A DNA stretch of 64,000 nt from assembly GCA_964034945.1 (NCBI GenBank), contig OZ035960.1, forward strand, positions 82,956,148 through 83,020,147, read 5' to 3'. Of this stretch, positions 32,080-43,966 are shown one piece after another; the stretch's first letter is position 1; each line of letters starts with the position of its first letter. Position numbers and translations under genes: made by a program. A model generated the notes under the pieces. That model saw only the letters and a list, made by a program, of their open reading frames with translations, had not been told where the DNA came from and did not search any database. Source of the stretch: Chrysopilus asiliformis. Taxonomy: Eukaryota > Arthropoda > Insecta > Diptera > Rhagionidae.

Positions 32080-33105
32080 CGTTCCATGTTCTAACAATTT
32101 TATCGACGAATGTTCCAAGGTATTCTACTAAAGACTTGTGAGATGTTTCTAACGCACTATTGGATTGCGGATGATAGACCGTCGTTTGAACCTTTTTTAC
32201 TTTTAACCTTTTATCTTTTGGAAATATTGTTCATGAAATTTGAGCCTTGATCGGTTACGACTAAAGAAGAAAAAGGAAATCGTTGAAACTGTAGAAGCTT
32301 TTAAAACAATAATTGCAATCTGTAAGACTAAACGTCTTCGAAAGTCAAAATATATTTTCTCTATTAGAAGTTTCTTCCGAAGGACTTACTATATCTAAAT
32401 AAGCTTTCTGAAACGGTCTGGTAGCAGTATTTGGGATTACCATGGGCGTCATGTGCATTCGTCAGATTTTATTCTTTTGACACGATGGGCAATTTTTATT
32501 ATATCCCGCAATATATTTTCCCATATTCCGAAAAGTTTTAAACACATCAACGGCCGCCAAATGGATTATTATGAACCTCTCTTAATACATCTTACATTTA
32601 ATAAAATGTCTAACGGGTGCTGTGGTAGCTGTCCTTTATTACTGGCATCGGTTGTTAAAATAGAAAGTTTCAAGAAATCATATTCCTGAGTCCACTTGAA
32701 TTTTATGTCTTTGCGGAGTAATTTTTTAATGGCTTCCAAAATCTTTGAAAACTTTGGGATAAATTTCCGATAGTAGTTAGCCAATCCTAAGAATGATTGG
32801 ACGTTCCATTACGATCAGCTAATTTTTTTCCGTGGATGACTATATCATCTAAAAATACAAAACTGACTATACCAGACCTTGAAGGTGATATATGACTATA
32901 TCAGACCTTGAAGGTGATAGAACGAAATTCATCGTATGCTGAAATGTAGCGAGAGCTCCAGTCAACCTGAAAGGCATCCTTTTGAACTATACTTTTTTTT
33001 ATCAACTACCACTTGGTGATATCCGCTCGCCAAGTCAAGTGTAGTGATATACCGGGAGTGACGCACTTGGTCAAGAATATCTTCAATATCCTGGGCACTT
33101 GAATT
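32080..33105 (-). pseudogene. Ty3/Gypsy retrotransposon pol remnant
   Basis: Minus-strand fragments in gypsy pol order: reverse transcriptase with ITTLDLASGYHQV (about 33050) and the catalytic FLDD box (about 32850), the RT/RNase H junction ANYYRKFIPKFS (about 32780), integrase zinc-finger region (about 32560), and integrase core end YHPQSNSALETSHKS (about 32155) with its Glu. Several frameshifts, stops and a deletion of most of RNase H break it. No gag, envelope or LTR was recognised. It is a dead fragment. Confidence 0.88.
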
Positions 33106-35456
33106 CCCGTTCTTAATATTCTGCCCGCTGCCCTAGTTGTTCGGAAGCGAGCTTCTTATCTGCGATATTGGCACTTCCTGCGGCGAACCCATCAGCTGTA
33201 GGGATTTGCGGCCTACGTGATGGTGATGGTCGGAGAGATGGTTCTGTTGCCGCTCGAAGTCACTAATCCGATTTAAGCCAAATGTGGAATTGAGGCGATG
33301 AGAATCTGCAAAAGATTTTCTTTTTGTTAAGTGGCGAAACATTGCGGTACTTCTGTCTCTTATATCTAACTCTTTTTGGTGCGATTAAAACGTGCTTTAC
33401 CAGACCGTTAACAAAGTTTGTGGGCATCTAAAGGTTAGACATATTTCGTTTACTTTGGTGGTCTTTACTGATGGCGGCCGTACAGCAAAGTAATTAAAGG
33501 TAACTTTTTATGGACACTGAAAAGTCAGGAAAGATATCCGATCTCGGCGATGGTTGAACTTCGAAATTTTGTAAAGAATTAAGCCGTTAGAACGTAGCAA
33601 TTTTTAGAATATATTTTGTCTGACTTTTTGCACTAAAGAGACAAAACCGCATCACAGGTGGAACTTACACCACGCGATAATTAGAAAAACATGAAAAACA
33701 TCGAGTTGCTGAAAATCGCGTATTAGGAAATTTTCGCAATATTGAATTCGCGTTCTAGCGAGATCGCATTATTAGAACTCTAACCGCATTTTGGTTTTGA
33801 CATTAAAAAAAATTGTCAAGCTTCAAAATGTGAAAATGTGAGAATTCCGTTCCTTGAAACTAACAAAAAAATACTTTTTTAAAGGGGATATTTCTTCGTT
33901 CCCAACAAATAAAAACAATTGGAAAAACCGCAAAAAAGGACAAAATATAAATTTTTAAAAAAAGATGCTAGACGAAGATGAAACTGTCAATGTAAATAAA
34001 AAAAAATAATTTTAATGAAACGGAAACACTGGAAATATCTTTTGATGTGAAATATCTTATGTTTGATAATCATATGTACCGAAAGAAAGTACATCTGATT
34101 ATACGAAAGAGTATAGAATAGAAGACTTCATATCAAAACATGAAGTGATGATTTGTTCTTGTTGGTACGCTTTGTGCTATCATGGTTGGATAACGGGGAG
34201 CTCTTTAGTGCGCCTGCTGGAGAATTACAGTGAATTTCTCTTTCCCGACCGTAATTTTACATGGTAGACTTTGTCGGTAGATCGGTGGGGTATTTTTTTT
34301 CCTAGGTGGTTAAGAGCTTTTTTGAGATCTCTCATGTGGCTGGTGCTGCTGAAAATAAGTAGTTTCGTGTTTTTCTCGTCAAAATATTTTGTATTTATTT
34401 GGTTTGGTTTCGTTTAATTTTAAAAAAAGTCGGATTTCAGATTAAAAATGTGTAAGGAGAAAGACTGTTCAAAAGAAGATAGAATTTAAATCATCAATCA
34501 ATCAATTGTATCAAAAAAATTAGTCAGTTGTTCTGGCACTTAAACCGAATCTAATTCAATGTTATATGCATATATTCAGAAAATGATAATAAAAACCATC
34601 TTTCTATATGTGTATATATTGTTTAACTGATGGAAGAGAAAATCAATGTTAAGTCTATAACATCTGGCAGTCGAGTTCAAGATTTTACCAGGAGACGTGT
34701 GTTTTGCTTATATACTAAACTTTTTACTTTTGATTTTCTGTTTTTCATTGGCTCTTTTAATTTCGAATCGATAATTTATGTTTCTGTTTAACTGTTATCA
34801 AAGTAATTACGCGCAAATATATTTCGTGTACGGAACACAAAATTGAGGCAATAAGTGAAATTAATATTAATTGTGTACAAAAGATTCCAAAATCCTATAG
34901 TGTCGTGATAAAAAGAAAAAAAAAACATTTTTTTTTGTGATGATAATCACCATTATTTCATGATGCTCTTGATGGCGATTCAAATTAAAGAATCACGAAA
35001 AAAAATATGTAGAAAAGTTTTAATTGAATTCAATGTGAATATTTAAACAATATTTTTACGATTTAATGGGATAAAGTTACTGTTCTAATCAACTACGAGC
35101 CTTTGATTTGGAATAAAGAGAAGTTTTTTTTATCATTAATAATAGTAACATTTTGCATCAAATTTGGCGCATTTTTTTAAAAAAGAAGGTAAAATATAGA
35201 TTCAAATTATAACTTTGAGATTGGGAATGAATTCAATTTCTCAAACTGAGATAATATTTTCAAAGTATTATGTTATCTTTTTAGAGAATAACAGCTATGG
35301 TAAAGTTAACCGTGAAACGGAAATTGATAATAACTGGTCGTTTCTAAAGAATATCTAGTCTATATTAATAATGACTGGTAATTTCTAAAGAATTTCTAGT
35401 CTGATTCTATAACACTGTCAAAAAAAGATTTTTTTCGCGTTGCCACAGATATATTT
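33106..35456. other. AT-rich DNA, no gene seen
   Basis: A GC-richer patch at 33120-33480 adjoins the gypsy remnant and may be part of it, but its open frame (33133-33342, minus) has no recognisable domain. The remainder is low-complexity AT-rich sequence. Confidence 0.4.
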
Positions 35457-35883
35457 CTGTGGCCACAAGCAATAACCGCTTATGTCGAAAATTGCGATTT
35501 TGGGTAATCGGAGTTCAAAGATGAAAATCATTTTCTGAGAAAAGTTTGAATGATAACTGGATCCGGATTTTTATTAAATTAATTCCTTTTATAAGGGCAA
35601 TAAATCCGTGCTACAGTAGACTTAAATGATCTTTTATTTTATAAAATATTAAGGAAAAAACCACATAGGTGACTATTGAAAAACTACAAATTTTTTTTTG
35701 AATGTGTAATACATTATTATTGGGACATAAGCGATTATGTTTTTCGACCAAAGCTCCTGGTTAGAAAAATGATAGGAAGACCAAATTTTTTGTGTATATA
35801 GATTACAGCATGGAGAACGCAGTTGTATTAATAACTCATTTCGTTCTTCACTCGACATAAGCGGTTATTGCTTGTGGCCACAG
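35457..35883. mobile_element. MITE with 32-bp terminal inverted repeats
   Basis: CTGTGGCCACAAGCAATAAC... at the left is mirrored at the right up to GGCCACAG at 35883, including the ACCGCTTATGTCGA block. About 427 bp, non-coding. Target duplication not clear, so superfamily not assigned. Confidence 0.78.
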
Positions 35884-36208
35884 ATTTGATATCATTGATT
35901 CTAAATCTGCAAATGGTTTTAGCAGATTGGTTTTATGTTTTGAGGTTATTGAAAAAAGCCGTCAAATCTGGCGAACGAGGAGGCCAAGCAAAATCGGAAT
36001 TTTGTGCGCCGCAAGCAAAGATTTTTTTTAAGCAAATATGCCTATGCTCGGTAGTCGAAAATTTAAAGATATTTAAGGGCCAAATATAACCCTTAATCTC
36101 AAGCCAGAGTCAACTATTATATTAAAAATTTCAAATTCACTGTGGAGTCAATAGCTACCAGTTTAGCAACCTCTACCCTATACCAACAATTTCGTTTCCA
36201 AAAAGGTT

Positions 36209-37239
36209 TTCTTCGTCTTGGCATAAATTGGTATTATGGGGTTTTTGGGGTCGCTGATCACGAATCCGGTATTAGATTTTCAAAATTGGAAAAAGAAGGT
36301 CCTGTAAGGATAACGAAAATGTCCTTTTGCCAAATTTTCTCGCAACAATTTTTCTCGCTTTTTGGAGGTTTTTATACCCGTATGGTGAAACCAAAGGGTA
36401 TATTAACTTTGCTTTACCGTTTGTAACGCCAAGATCCCGTCATCACACACAAAAATGAATTACATCAGTGTGTTTAGAATGATAAAAAAAATTGAATTTT
36501 CCATGTCCGTCCGTCTGTCCGTCCGTCCGTCTGTCCGTCCGTCCGTCTGTCCGTCTGTCTGTCTGTCTGTGGCGCGGATTGCGGGCGCACGGATTGAGCT
36601 AGAGACTTGAAATTTTGTGTGGATCCGTTTTTCGTAAAATTCGAGGCTAAGTTCGTTAATGGGCAAAAATGGACCATTAGGAGGGGTACCCCCCATACGA
36701 ACGAAATCGTTTTTTGCGAATATCTCAAAAACGGTAAATGTTATCAAAAAAGTTCAAGAACAAAAGTTATTTAGGATATGATTCTACATAAAACTCCCAT
36801 ACATCAAAATCCGATTGGAATAAGTTTTAAAAAATCTTATTGGAAAGTTTGCCTTCAAAGTGGAATTTTGATACAACTGTTCGAATTTTGATACGAATAT
36901 CACCATACGGGTCTTGAATAATTGCCAGATTGGCAATTATAGCTTTTGTTATGTTTAGGGTTGCTTATCACGAATCTGGTGTTGGAATTTTAAAATTTGA
37001 AACGGAAGGTCCTGTGAGGATAACGCAAATGCCGTTTTTCTAATTTTGTCTCCGAAAAATTGGCTTTAGGGGATTTTCGTTGTCGCTGATCACGAGTTGG
37101 ATGTTGGAATTTCAAAATTCGAAACGAAAGGTCCTGTATAGATAACATTTTTTCCCAAAAGTTTTATAGTTATTTATGGTTTTTTGGCATTCTCAAATTT
37201 ATACAAAGAACTTTAAGCTGGCAACGAAGGGTCTGCTAG
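36209..37239 (+). mobile_element. Helitron fragment split by a DINE-1-like element
   Basis: Repeats GGTCCTGTAAGGATAACG and GGGGTCGCTGATCACGAATC as in 23510-24023, ending GAAGGGTCTGCTAG at 37239, a proper CTAG Helitron end followed by T. The 5' end is missing. The DINE-1-like copy at 36372 lies in a T-run of GGAGGTTTTT. Confidence 0.75.
36372..36956 (+). mobile_element. DINE-1/HINE-like element, copy 5
   Basis: Full-length: TATACCCGTATGGTGAAACC, long (GTCCGTCT)n tract at 36504-36570, core GGGGTACCCCCC, CACCATACGGG, and stem-loop AATTGCCAGATTGGCAATT. Inserted between T residues of a Helitron unit, as expected for HINEs. Confidence 0.95.
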
Positions 37240-38148
37240 TTTAATATACATATCTCTTTGTTAAGACAATTAAAACCAACAAAAAAATTAGTTAAATGTG
37301 TTAAATGTTTATTATAAAACACATTATAATTTTAGAATTTAGCCTATCCGAAAACCCTAGTATTCATATTTTCATGTTTTAGCTTCCTATTACGTCCACC
37401 ATACTCATAGTGTCGGTGGTAATCGCTAAAAACGAGAAAAAAAATGAAAAAAAAAAATAAAAAAAAGCTTTTATTTAGAAAAAAATGCACTAAAAAGGAA
37501 AAAAAATTTTTTTGGGTGCTGTGTATCAAAAATAAAAGCGAGATAAGTATTTATTTTATTTTATTTTTTATGCTTTATCTTGCTTTTATTTCTGATACGC
37601 AGTACCAAAAAGATGATTTTTTTTAGTCATTTGTTGTTTGATTAGTATTACTTAAAATCCAGAATGATGTCTGTCTTTCACCACGCTTATATTTAGTTTT
37701 TAGTCTTTGAGATGTCCTTTCCTTTGAGATATCCTTACAGACTTCTTGATGCTATAATCGGATTCAGCGACCCCAAAAAAAACACCCAGATGAGATTTTT
37801 TTTCGGAAAATTTCACTTATCCGAAGTAGTGAAAATATTGTATTGTAATCGGAGTTACGCATGTGTGCAAAGTTTCAAGTCAATGGGATGAGTGAAAGTG
37901 GGGCAAAATTAGATTGTAAGATTTGACCCTGACAGACAGACAGGCAGACAAACAGATACGAATGCAAAGCTTTTAATAAAAACCACTGCGGCCCGATTGC
38001 CGAATACGAACGAGTGCTTCATATCGTAAAAATGTTAGCATTTAATACAATTTAAAATTTAAAAAAAACTCACCTGCTCAAATTTTGGCACCAGTAAATA
38101 ATCGTCTCGCGCATATGTCATAGAATCTGAGAAGCGATGCCTGAATTA
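37240..38148. other. Old repeat fragments, AT-rich
   Basis: The stretch 37640-37985 contains CAGCGACCCC, TTTCAAGTCAATGGGATGAG and a GACAGACAGACAGGCAGAC tract, and is related to sequence near 57400-57600 and to the Helitron arrays. No gene seen. Confidence 0.45.
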
Positions 38149-38206
38149 TGACGTCATATTACCCCTAATTACTCACAATTGTCTATAGTTCATGGGGGTA
38201 TATAAA
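38149..38206 (+). promoter_or_regulatory. CRE-like site followed by TATA box
   Basis: A perfect TGACGTCA at 38149-38156 lies 43 bases before TATATAAA at 38199-38206. This is promoter-like spacing, but I see no convincing gene downstream (the open frame at 38192-38488 has no recognisable domain), so it may be chance. Confidence 0.25.
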
Positions 38207-39863
38207 AAAAAGTGCGTTTGGTTATTCCTATACCGTTTCCTATGTACACTACGTGTGTTTTTGCAAAAAATACCACGTGTTTTAATTTCTTGTTTTTTAG
38301 ATTTAGCGTGTCAAATGCTTCTAAAAACAAAAATAAAATCAGCGCTCTGTCATAGGAGGAAGAATGTAGCCCCTAATTCCGTCAAAACTTTATTTCACTA
38401 CCGATTTGAATACTGTATATGTACGCCGAAAGGCGTTCTCGGGAGAGTACTTTCGCAAAATCATGACATTGCCCCCACCCAATGCTAATAGTGCCTTCGC
38501 CATCGGAAAAAAAGTTTAAAATCTAGTTTTTCGGTCTTCGGAGCAGTTAAAATGCATTTTGAGCTATTTTTGTATGGCGCGATAATACCAGGAAAATGTC
38601 AGGACTTGTAGCCATCACTGATCTTTGATATAGGTTTTTTCTTAACTCTGATTCATCTAAACTAGATATTTAAGAAAATTACCACGCAAAAAGATGTTTG
38701 AAACATCAAAAAAAAGTGTTGGAGATGTTAGACGTTTATAATTTGTGTTTTACCGTAAGATTCAGTTAATTTGTTAAATTACGATGTACATATTGTTACT
38801 TTCCTCTTCCATAGAGGGAAAGTATTGTATTCATGACAGAGACCGACTTGAGAACGGAGGCAGATAGGAAATGTCTGATCAGGACGAAATCAGTTTCAGC
38901 CAAAAATTAAGAGGATGTCCTTGCATCAGAACGCGTTGACCTAGCTACTTGAAATTTTTCGTAAATAAGTTTTACAAAAATCGTATTTTTTTTAAAAAAC
39001 ATTTGGAAGAGTAACTATAACGTGTATCTCGCAAATTTTTTAGAAACCTATGCGCTTTTTGGAAAAAATGACTAAAACCAAAAAGTTAAAGGATATAAAA
39101 TTTTCCACATTTTTTACTTGAACGGTATCTCTAACGGTTCTCAAGATATTTGAAAAATTCAATTTTTATGCAAACTATGCACTTTTGTGAAAAAATGTTC
39201 TCGATATATTTGAAAAAATATTTTTTACATGTTTTTTCCGAAATATTGCAGAGGAAAGTTTTGTGTTGATCACACCAGTTTTTCTTTTGTTGTATTATTT
39301 TAAATTAATTACCTAAAATAAAGGCACATTTCTGATTATTTTGGTTGATTAATTTTTTTAATAAACGACCTATTTACAAAAAATATGTTATCTTTTAATG
39401 TGATTGTGTAAGTAGGCATTTCGGTCGAATTTATAGTTAAATTAAAAAGCTGTTTTTTAACTTTTTTGATGCTCGACGTGTCGGCAATTTTTTTTTACCA
39501 TCTGTACACTAAAACAACTATGTATATGTTTATAATGGAAAATAACACTTGAAAAGTTACTTACATTAATTAGAAAAACAGTTTTAAATATTTAACATGT
39601 TATATACACAATAAATAGTTTAGCGAAATATTTTCTTGTCAGTTACTTACAAAGAATAAATAAATAAATAGTAGATACTAAATTACATTATACAAAAATT
39701 AAATATTGAAACTTTACTAACAGTTCTCAAGGTCTAAAAACTAATACGATATGATATTGACTAATCAAAAGTTTAAAAAACGGAACGCAACTGTAAAAAA
39801 TTTCAAGTCTCCAGTTCAATCCTTTCGGTGCTCACGGTCAGACGAACGGGCAGACTGACAGAC
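38207..39863. other. AT-rich DNA, no gene seen
   Basis: The part 38805-39280 (GAGACCGACTTGAGAACGG, then AACGCGTTGACCTAGC) is a diverged relative of 31090-31290 and may be an old Helitron-type repeat. Otherwise nothing recognisable. Confidence 0.4.
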
Positions 39864-40406
39864 AAAACATAACAAAAGCTATAATTGCCAATCTGGCAAT
39901 TATTGAAAACCCGTATGGTGATTTAAGTGAACGGCGAACAGTTGTATCAAAATTCCACTTTGAAGTCAAATTTTCGAATAAGATTTTTTAAAATTTATTC
40001 CAATCGGATTTTTATGTATGGGAGTTTTATGTAGAATCATATCCTAAATAACTTTTGTTCTTGCACTTTTTTGATAAGATGGACCGCTTTTGAGACATTC
40101 ACAAAAAACGTTTTCGTTCGTATGTGGGGTACCCCCCCTAATGGTCTATTTTTGCTCATGAACGAACTTAGCTTTGCATTTTACGAAAAACCACTCTGCG
40201 CAAAATTTCAAGTCTCTAGCTCAATCCGTGCGCCCGCAATCCGCGCCACAGACGGACAGACGGACGGACATGCAAAAATTAAATAATTTTATCATTCTAA
40301 ACACACTGGTGTAATTCATTTTTGTGTACGATGACGGGATCTTCGCGTTACAAGCGGTAAGGCAAATCTAATATACCCTTTGGTTTCACCACACGGGTAT
40401 AAAAAC
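39864..40406 (-). mobile_element. DINE-1/HINE-like element, copy 6
   Basis: Minus-strand copy with stem-loop at 39880-39902, reversed core GGGGTACCCCCC near 40125, a short GTCY tract at 40249-40270 and the 5' end at 40406. A more diverged piece with the same motifs (CATTTTTGTGTCCGACGA, GCGTTACAAACGGTA) follows at 40440-40500. Confidence 0.9.
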
Positions 40407-40506
40407 ATGCGGAAATCAAAATTGTCATCCTAATGTAGTTCATTTTTGTGTCCGACGATTGGTTCCATGCGTTACAAACGGTATGCTAAATGTAATATAA
40501 ATACTA

Positions 40507-41198
40507 CTAAATATATGATTCTAATATATATGGCATAATCATCTAAAATAGATGCATGGGCTAAGCATGAGATATTTTTTATTACAGTGTTTAACATTAA
40601 TTGAACTGGACATATAAAAAAATCCTGGTTTTAGAAATATCCCAATTTCGTTGTTTTATCTCTGTATTGTATATAATTGCTTTTCCAAAGAGATAATTTT
40701 CTGTTTAAGAGATTAAAGAAAGAGAGAAAAGCTTTGAATCCATAACCCAAATTGAACAAATTTTTTTTAGAGTTTTGATATGTATATTTTGTAGGATTGA
40801 AAAATCAATGAGGTAGGGATACCGAACAATACAGCTGACTATCAAAGGAATAAATTTTGTATATGATGCTAATTACGTTAAAAACTTTTCAATTATTTTT
40901 GTGGAACCGCACGCACGAAATAAAAACTATGAAAATGAGGAAAATTTGTTTGTAGTCCAAATTGTACACCGAAACTAAAGGGTGGAATTAAATACATAAG
41001 AAAAGCTACAATACCCATTTTATTAAAAACTGAAATACAGAATTTCTAGTTTTCTATATTTAAACGAACATAATGTACAACTTTTTTTTTAAATTGTATG
41101 TAATTTCATAGAATAAAATAAATTTCTCATCTAGCTCATCTGGTAACACCGTTGCGTCTCTCATAGACAATTAGGCGATTTTTCTAGACTATAAAGCC
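40507..41198. other. AT-rich DNA, no gene seen
   Basis: No ORF with a recognisable domain, no repeat boundary. Confidence 0.4.
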
Positions 41199-41347
41199 CG
41201 TAACAGATTGACCGGCAGTAGCAGTAGCAGTGGCAGCAAAATGTTCTGATTGGCTGAAATCCGACAACATGTCGGATTTTGTCGGATTTCAGCCAATCAG
41301 AACATTTTGCTGCCACTGCTACTGCTACTGCCGGTCAATCTGTTACG
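41199..41347. repeat. Near-perfect 149-bp palindrome
   Basis: CCGTAACAGATTGACCGGCA through GCAGTAGCAGTAGCAGTGGC to the centre at about 41273, then the exact complement. A foldback element with GCAG-triplet arms, like 4329-4754. Confidence 0.92.
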
Positions 41348-41569
41348 GACTGTAGATTGACAAGCTCTGGGTATTTCTGGGTTATTCGTTTTCGGTTACA
41401 CGGGGTTTTTTCGTCATGTCATTTATAGAAGTTTGTCTTCGGTATTCTCTGCTCGGCTCATGAATTTCAGATAATTTCATTTGCTGAAAACTGATAATCA
41501 CCTCTATTCTTGAATACGGCGTTAGGAGCAAAAACCTAACGCGCTCGATTCGATTCGCTACGCAATTGG

Positions 41570-42213
41570 TATTCTGGAATACGCCGGGAGCTTCGCGTTT
41601 GGTACATAAAGTATCGCATGGCAACGCGTTGTCAAACATCAGCTGATTCCATTGTTTGTTCTTAATTTTGAATAAAAATGAAGTGTTTGAAGTGATTTGC
41701 TTCAGTAGCCATGGATTTTATGCTGATGTATCATTTATTAAGGCAAGAGGAGTTGAATTCGTTACGCCAACAAAGAAATTTTCTAATACACTTCAGATTT
41801 GATGAGCTGAACCGATGAAGCGTAAGTGCATACAAATACTGGGAATGTCATAGATTTTTATTTGCAATTTTGTAGATTCAAAAAAGATTTCCGGTTGAAG
41901 AAGGCTGCTTTCAAATATATTTCGAATGTTATAAAAGATGACCTGTCTAATGGGGTCCCACAAAAAATTCACCTCTATCGGCGACTTCCCTTGGCAATGT
42001 CAGGTTGATTTTCATTTTTGAAATTAAAAATGCGAACTGGTCATTGCTTCTAGTTTGTTTTTCTTTGCATTCCTATTTTAAGAAATCCCTGTTAAAATCT
42101 TTCATTTAAACATATAATTTTTGCAAACACCGAATTCAAACGTCAATGAAACGCGAGAAATTTCAAGTGAGTGATTTAACCTCAAAAAAGTGTTCCCGGC
42201 GTATTCAAGAATA
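41570..42213 (+). mobile_element. Decayed Harbinger element
   Basis: Ends TATTCTGGAATACGCCGGGA and (complement) TATTCTTGAATACGCCGGGA. The same end sequence occurs again just outside on both sides (near 41506 and 42270), suggesting insertion of one family member into another. It contains the nuclease remnant described separately. Confidence 0.65.
41711..42005 (+). pseudogene. HARBI1-like transposase N-terminal remnant
   Basis: MDFMLMYHLLRQEELNSLRQ begins at 41711, then RFDELN. A GTAAGT site at 41822 and TTTTGTAG at 41875 bound a probable short intron, after which FKKDFRLKKAAFKYISNVIK continues, the usual N-terminal block of Harbinger nucleases (compare FRxxFRLSKxxF in HARBI1 relatives). A one-base insertion before the donor breaks the frame, and the catalytic domain is absent. 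Confidence 0.72.
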
Positions 42214-43043
42214 ACAAAAATCGAATGCGTTGCAATGCGTTATTCCAAATCGAACGTTGATAGATACTGCGTATTCAAGAATACCGATTGCTCACGATAG
42301 TTTTCAGATTTGTTATTTGTTGTTGATCACAGAAAATTTCTACTATGAAAAATTTGGGCTATATACTCCAAATTTTTCTTATTTTTTAGATTTGGTTATC
42401 ATAATAGAATTTCATTCATTTACTGTCAAATTGACTGTCAGGTTAGTAATGTCTTAGAAGATTTAGCACTTTTTTTTGCCGTTCTCATCGATTAACTTTT
42501 AAGAAAGCGTGTAGAAACCACGCTTAGAACAAATCGGACATAATTAACAATATTATACGTAGGTATCATAAAATTCAAACATACCCATAACTAATTAACT
42601 TGTATCGTCGATTAAACTTCAAAAATTTAATTGTAGGACCAAAAATTTGGTCACATTTCCCTATCACTTATTAGCACGGATAGTTGCTATATCATGTATC
42701 ATTTTATTTGAACAAAACTAGTCTACCAAAGAAAAGAAGTATCTTTATTCAAGTTAAGCATTCTTCTTATATTCTGAATTACGTAGATTGGAATAAGTGT
42801 ATCAATAAGTATAAAAAATTATTGGTCATTAGCTAAAGATGAAAATTATACATGACACAACATTTTATTTTCTAGGATGATGAAGATTTATTGTTTGTCA
42901 GGTTGTCTGCAGATTGACAAATATATTCCCTGTCACGTAAAATTTTGCGTTTATCACTTAAATACCTTTTACTGTATTATGTGGATATATAATTCCTAAT
43001 GAATAATAAAGACTCATAAATTAAGACATGTGTAAACTTTTCG
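42214..43043. other. AT-rich DNA, no gene seen
   Basis: Nothing supported apart from a short segment near 42318-42370 resembling 14985-15020 (ACAGAAAATTTCTACTATGA). Confidence 0.4.
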
Positions 43044-43760
43044 GTTTTTATACAATACTATATATGAGAATCATACAGGAGTATATTAGATTTAGTATAC
43101 CGTTTGTAACCAGTGTTCAAAACTTTATTTTATTATTTCGTTCCTTTTGGTTTTTAAAGTTTCTCTCTCAACGACAAGAACGTTTGCCGTGGTTTCCAAC
43201 TCTTGTTCTCGAGAACGAAAATTATTTGCAAGTGCAGTCGGAATGATCTAAGCACATTTTTAGTTCTCCCTCTCAGGTTGGGAACGAAATTGTTTCTGTT
43301 TAAGTTTACACACTCCTTGTTCAAAGCGGTTTGTGGATCTCAGATAAAAATGAATTAAATCCTTGAGCGATGGTTGTTGGGTATGATGCACACACATATT
43401 TAAGTGTGTATTTCATTAATGAGGGAACGATATTTCGCTCCCAGCATTAAAGTTTTGTTCTCAAAGAACGTAAAAACAAAGCGCAAATGTAAAGTTCTTA
43501 CGAGCAGTTTACGCTCCTGCTCCATAATTTCATTCTCGTTCTAAGGAGCGTTTTATTGAAAAACGGAATTTCGTTCCCTAGAGAGTGATTTTTATTTTCT
43601 GTTGATTTCAATTGCTCCTTGGGAGAGGAACGAAAGAGTAGAAATGGGAGAAATGGGACTGTTTATAACGCATCGAACTAATTGTGGGACACAAAAACGA
43701 ACTACACCAGGTTGTTTGGAATGACAAAAGATTTTGAATTCCACATTTTCGTCCGTCTGT
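43044..43760 (+). mobile_element. DINE-1/HINE-like element, diverged, split
   Basis: GTATATTAGATTTAGTATAC and CCGTTTGTAAC (43077-43110) and then CACAAAAACGAACTACACCA and TCGTCCGTCTGT (43690-43760) are collinear with the DINE-1-like 5' half. It was split by the hAT MITE at 43111 and cut at the right by a palindromic MITE half. Confidence 0.75.
43111..43661. mobile_element. hAT MITE, CAGTGTTC family, copy B (unbroken)
   Basis: 551 bp, left end CAGTGTTCAAAAC, flanked by TTTGTAAC and TTTATAAC (7 of 8 match). The complete version of the element that is split over 10 kb at 17110-27567. The interior contains several GAACGAAA(A/T) words in both orientations. Confidence 0.85.
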
Positions 43761-43762
43761 TG

Positions 43763-43966
43763 AATACAGTTGAATACTAAAGTTGTCATAACTAATATTG
43801 CGTTTGCACGAATGACAATCTGGCATAAAAGAATGGACAAGTTCATTCTTTTATGAGAGATTGACATTTTCTGACAGAAAAAATTACAAAAATTATGCCA
43901 TTTACACGGGAATTAACATAATGACAAGAAAAAAATGACAAATTTGTCATTCCTGTAAATGTAGCA
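43763..43966. mobile_element. Half of a palindromic MITE
   Basis: Matches the right arm of 48991-49374 (GTCATAACTAATATTGCGTT to AATGTAGCA, then TAA). The left arm is absent, so it is a truncated copy or a single-arm relic. Confidence 0.85.

Noticed and set aside
32080..33105. Complete retrovirus-like element with LTRs
   Set aside because: Only broken RT and integrase pieces are present; no LTR pair, gag, envelope or primer-binding site could be found.
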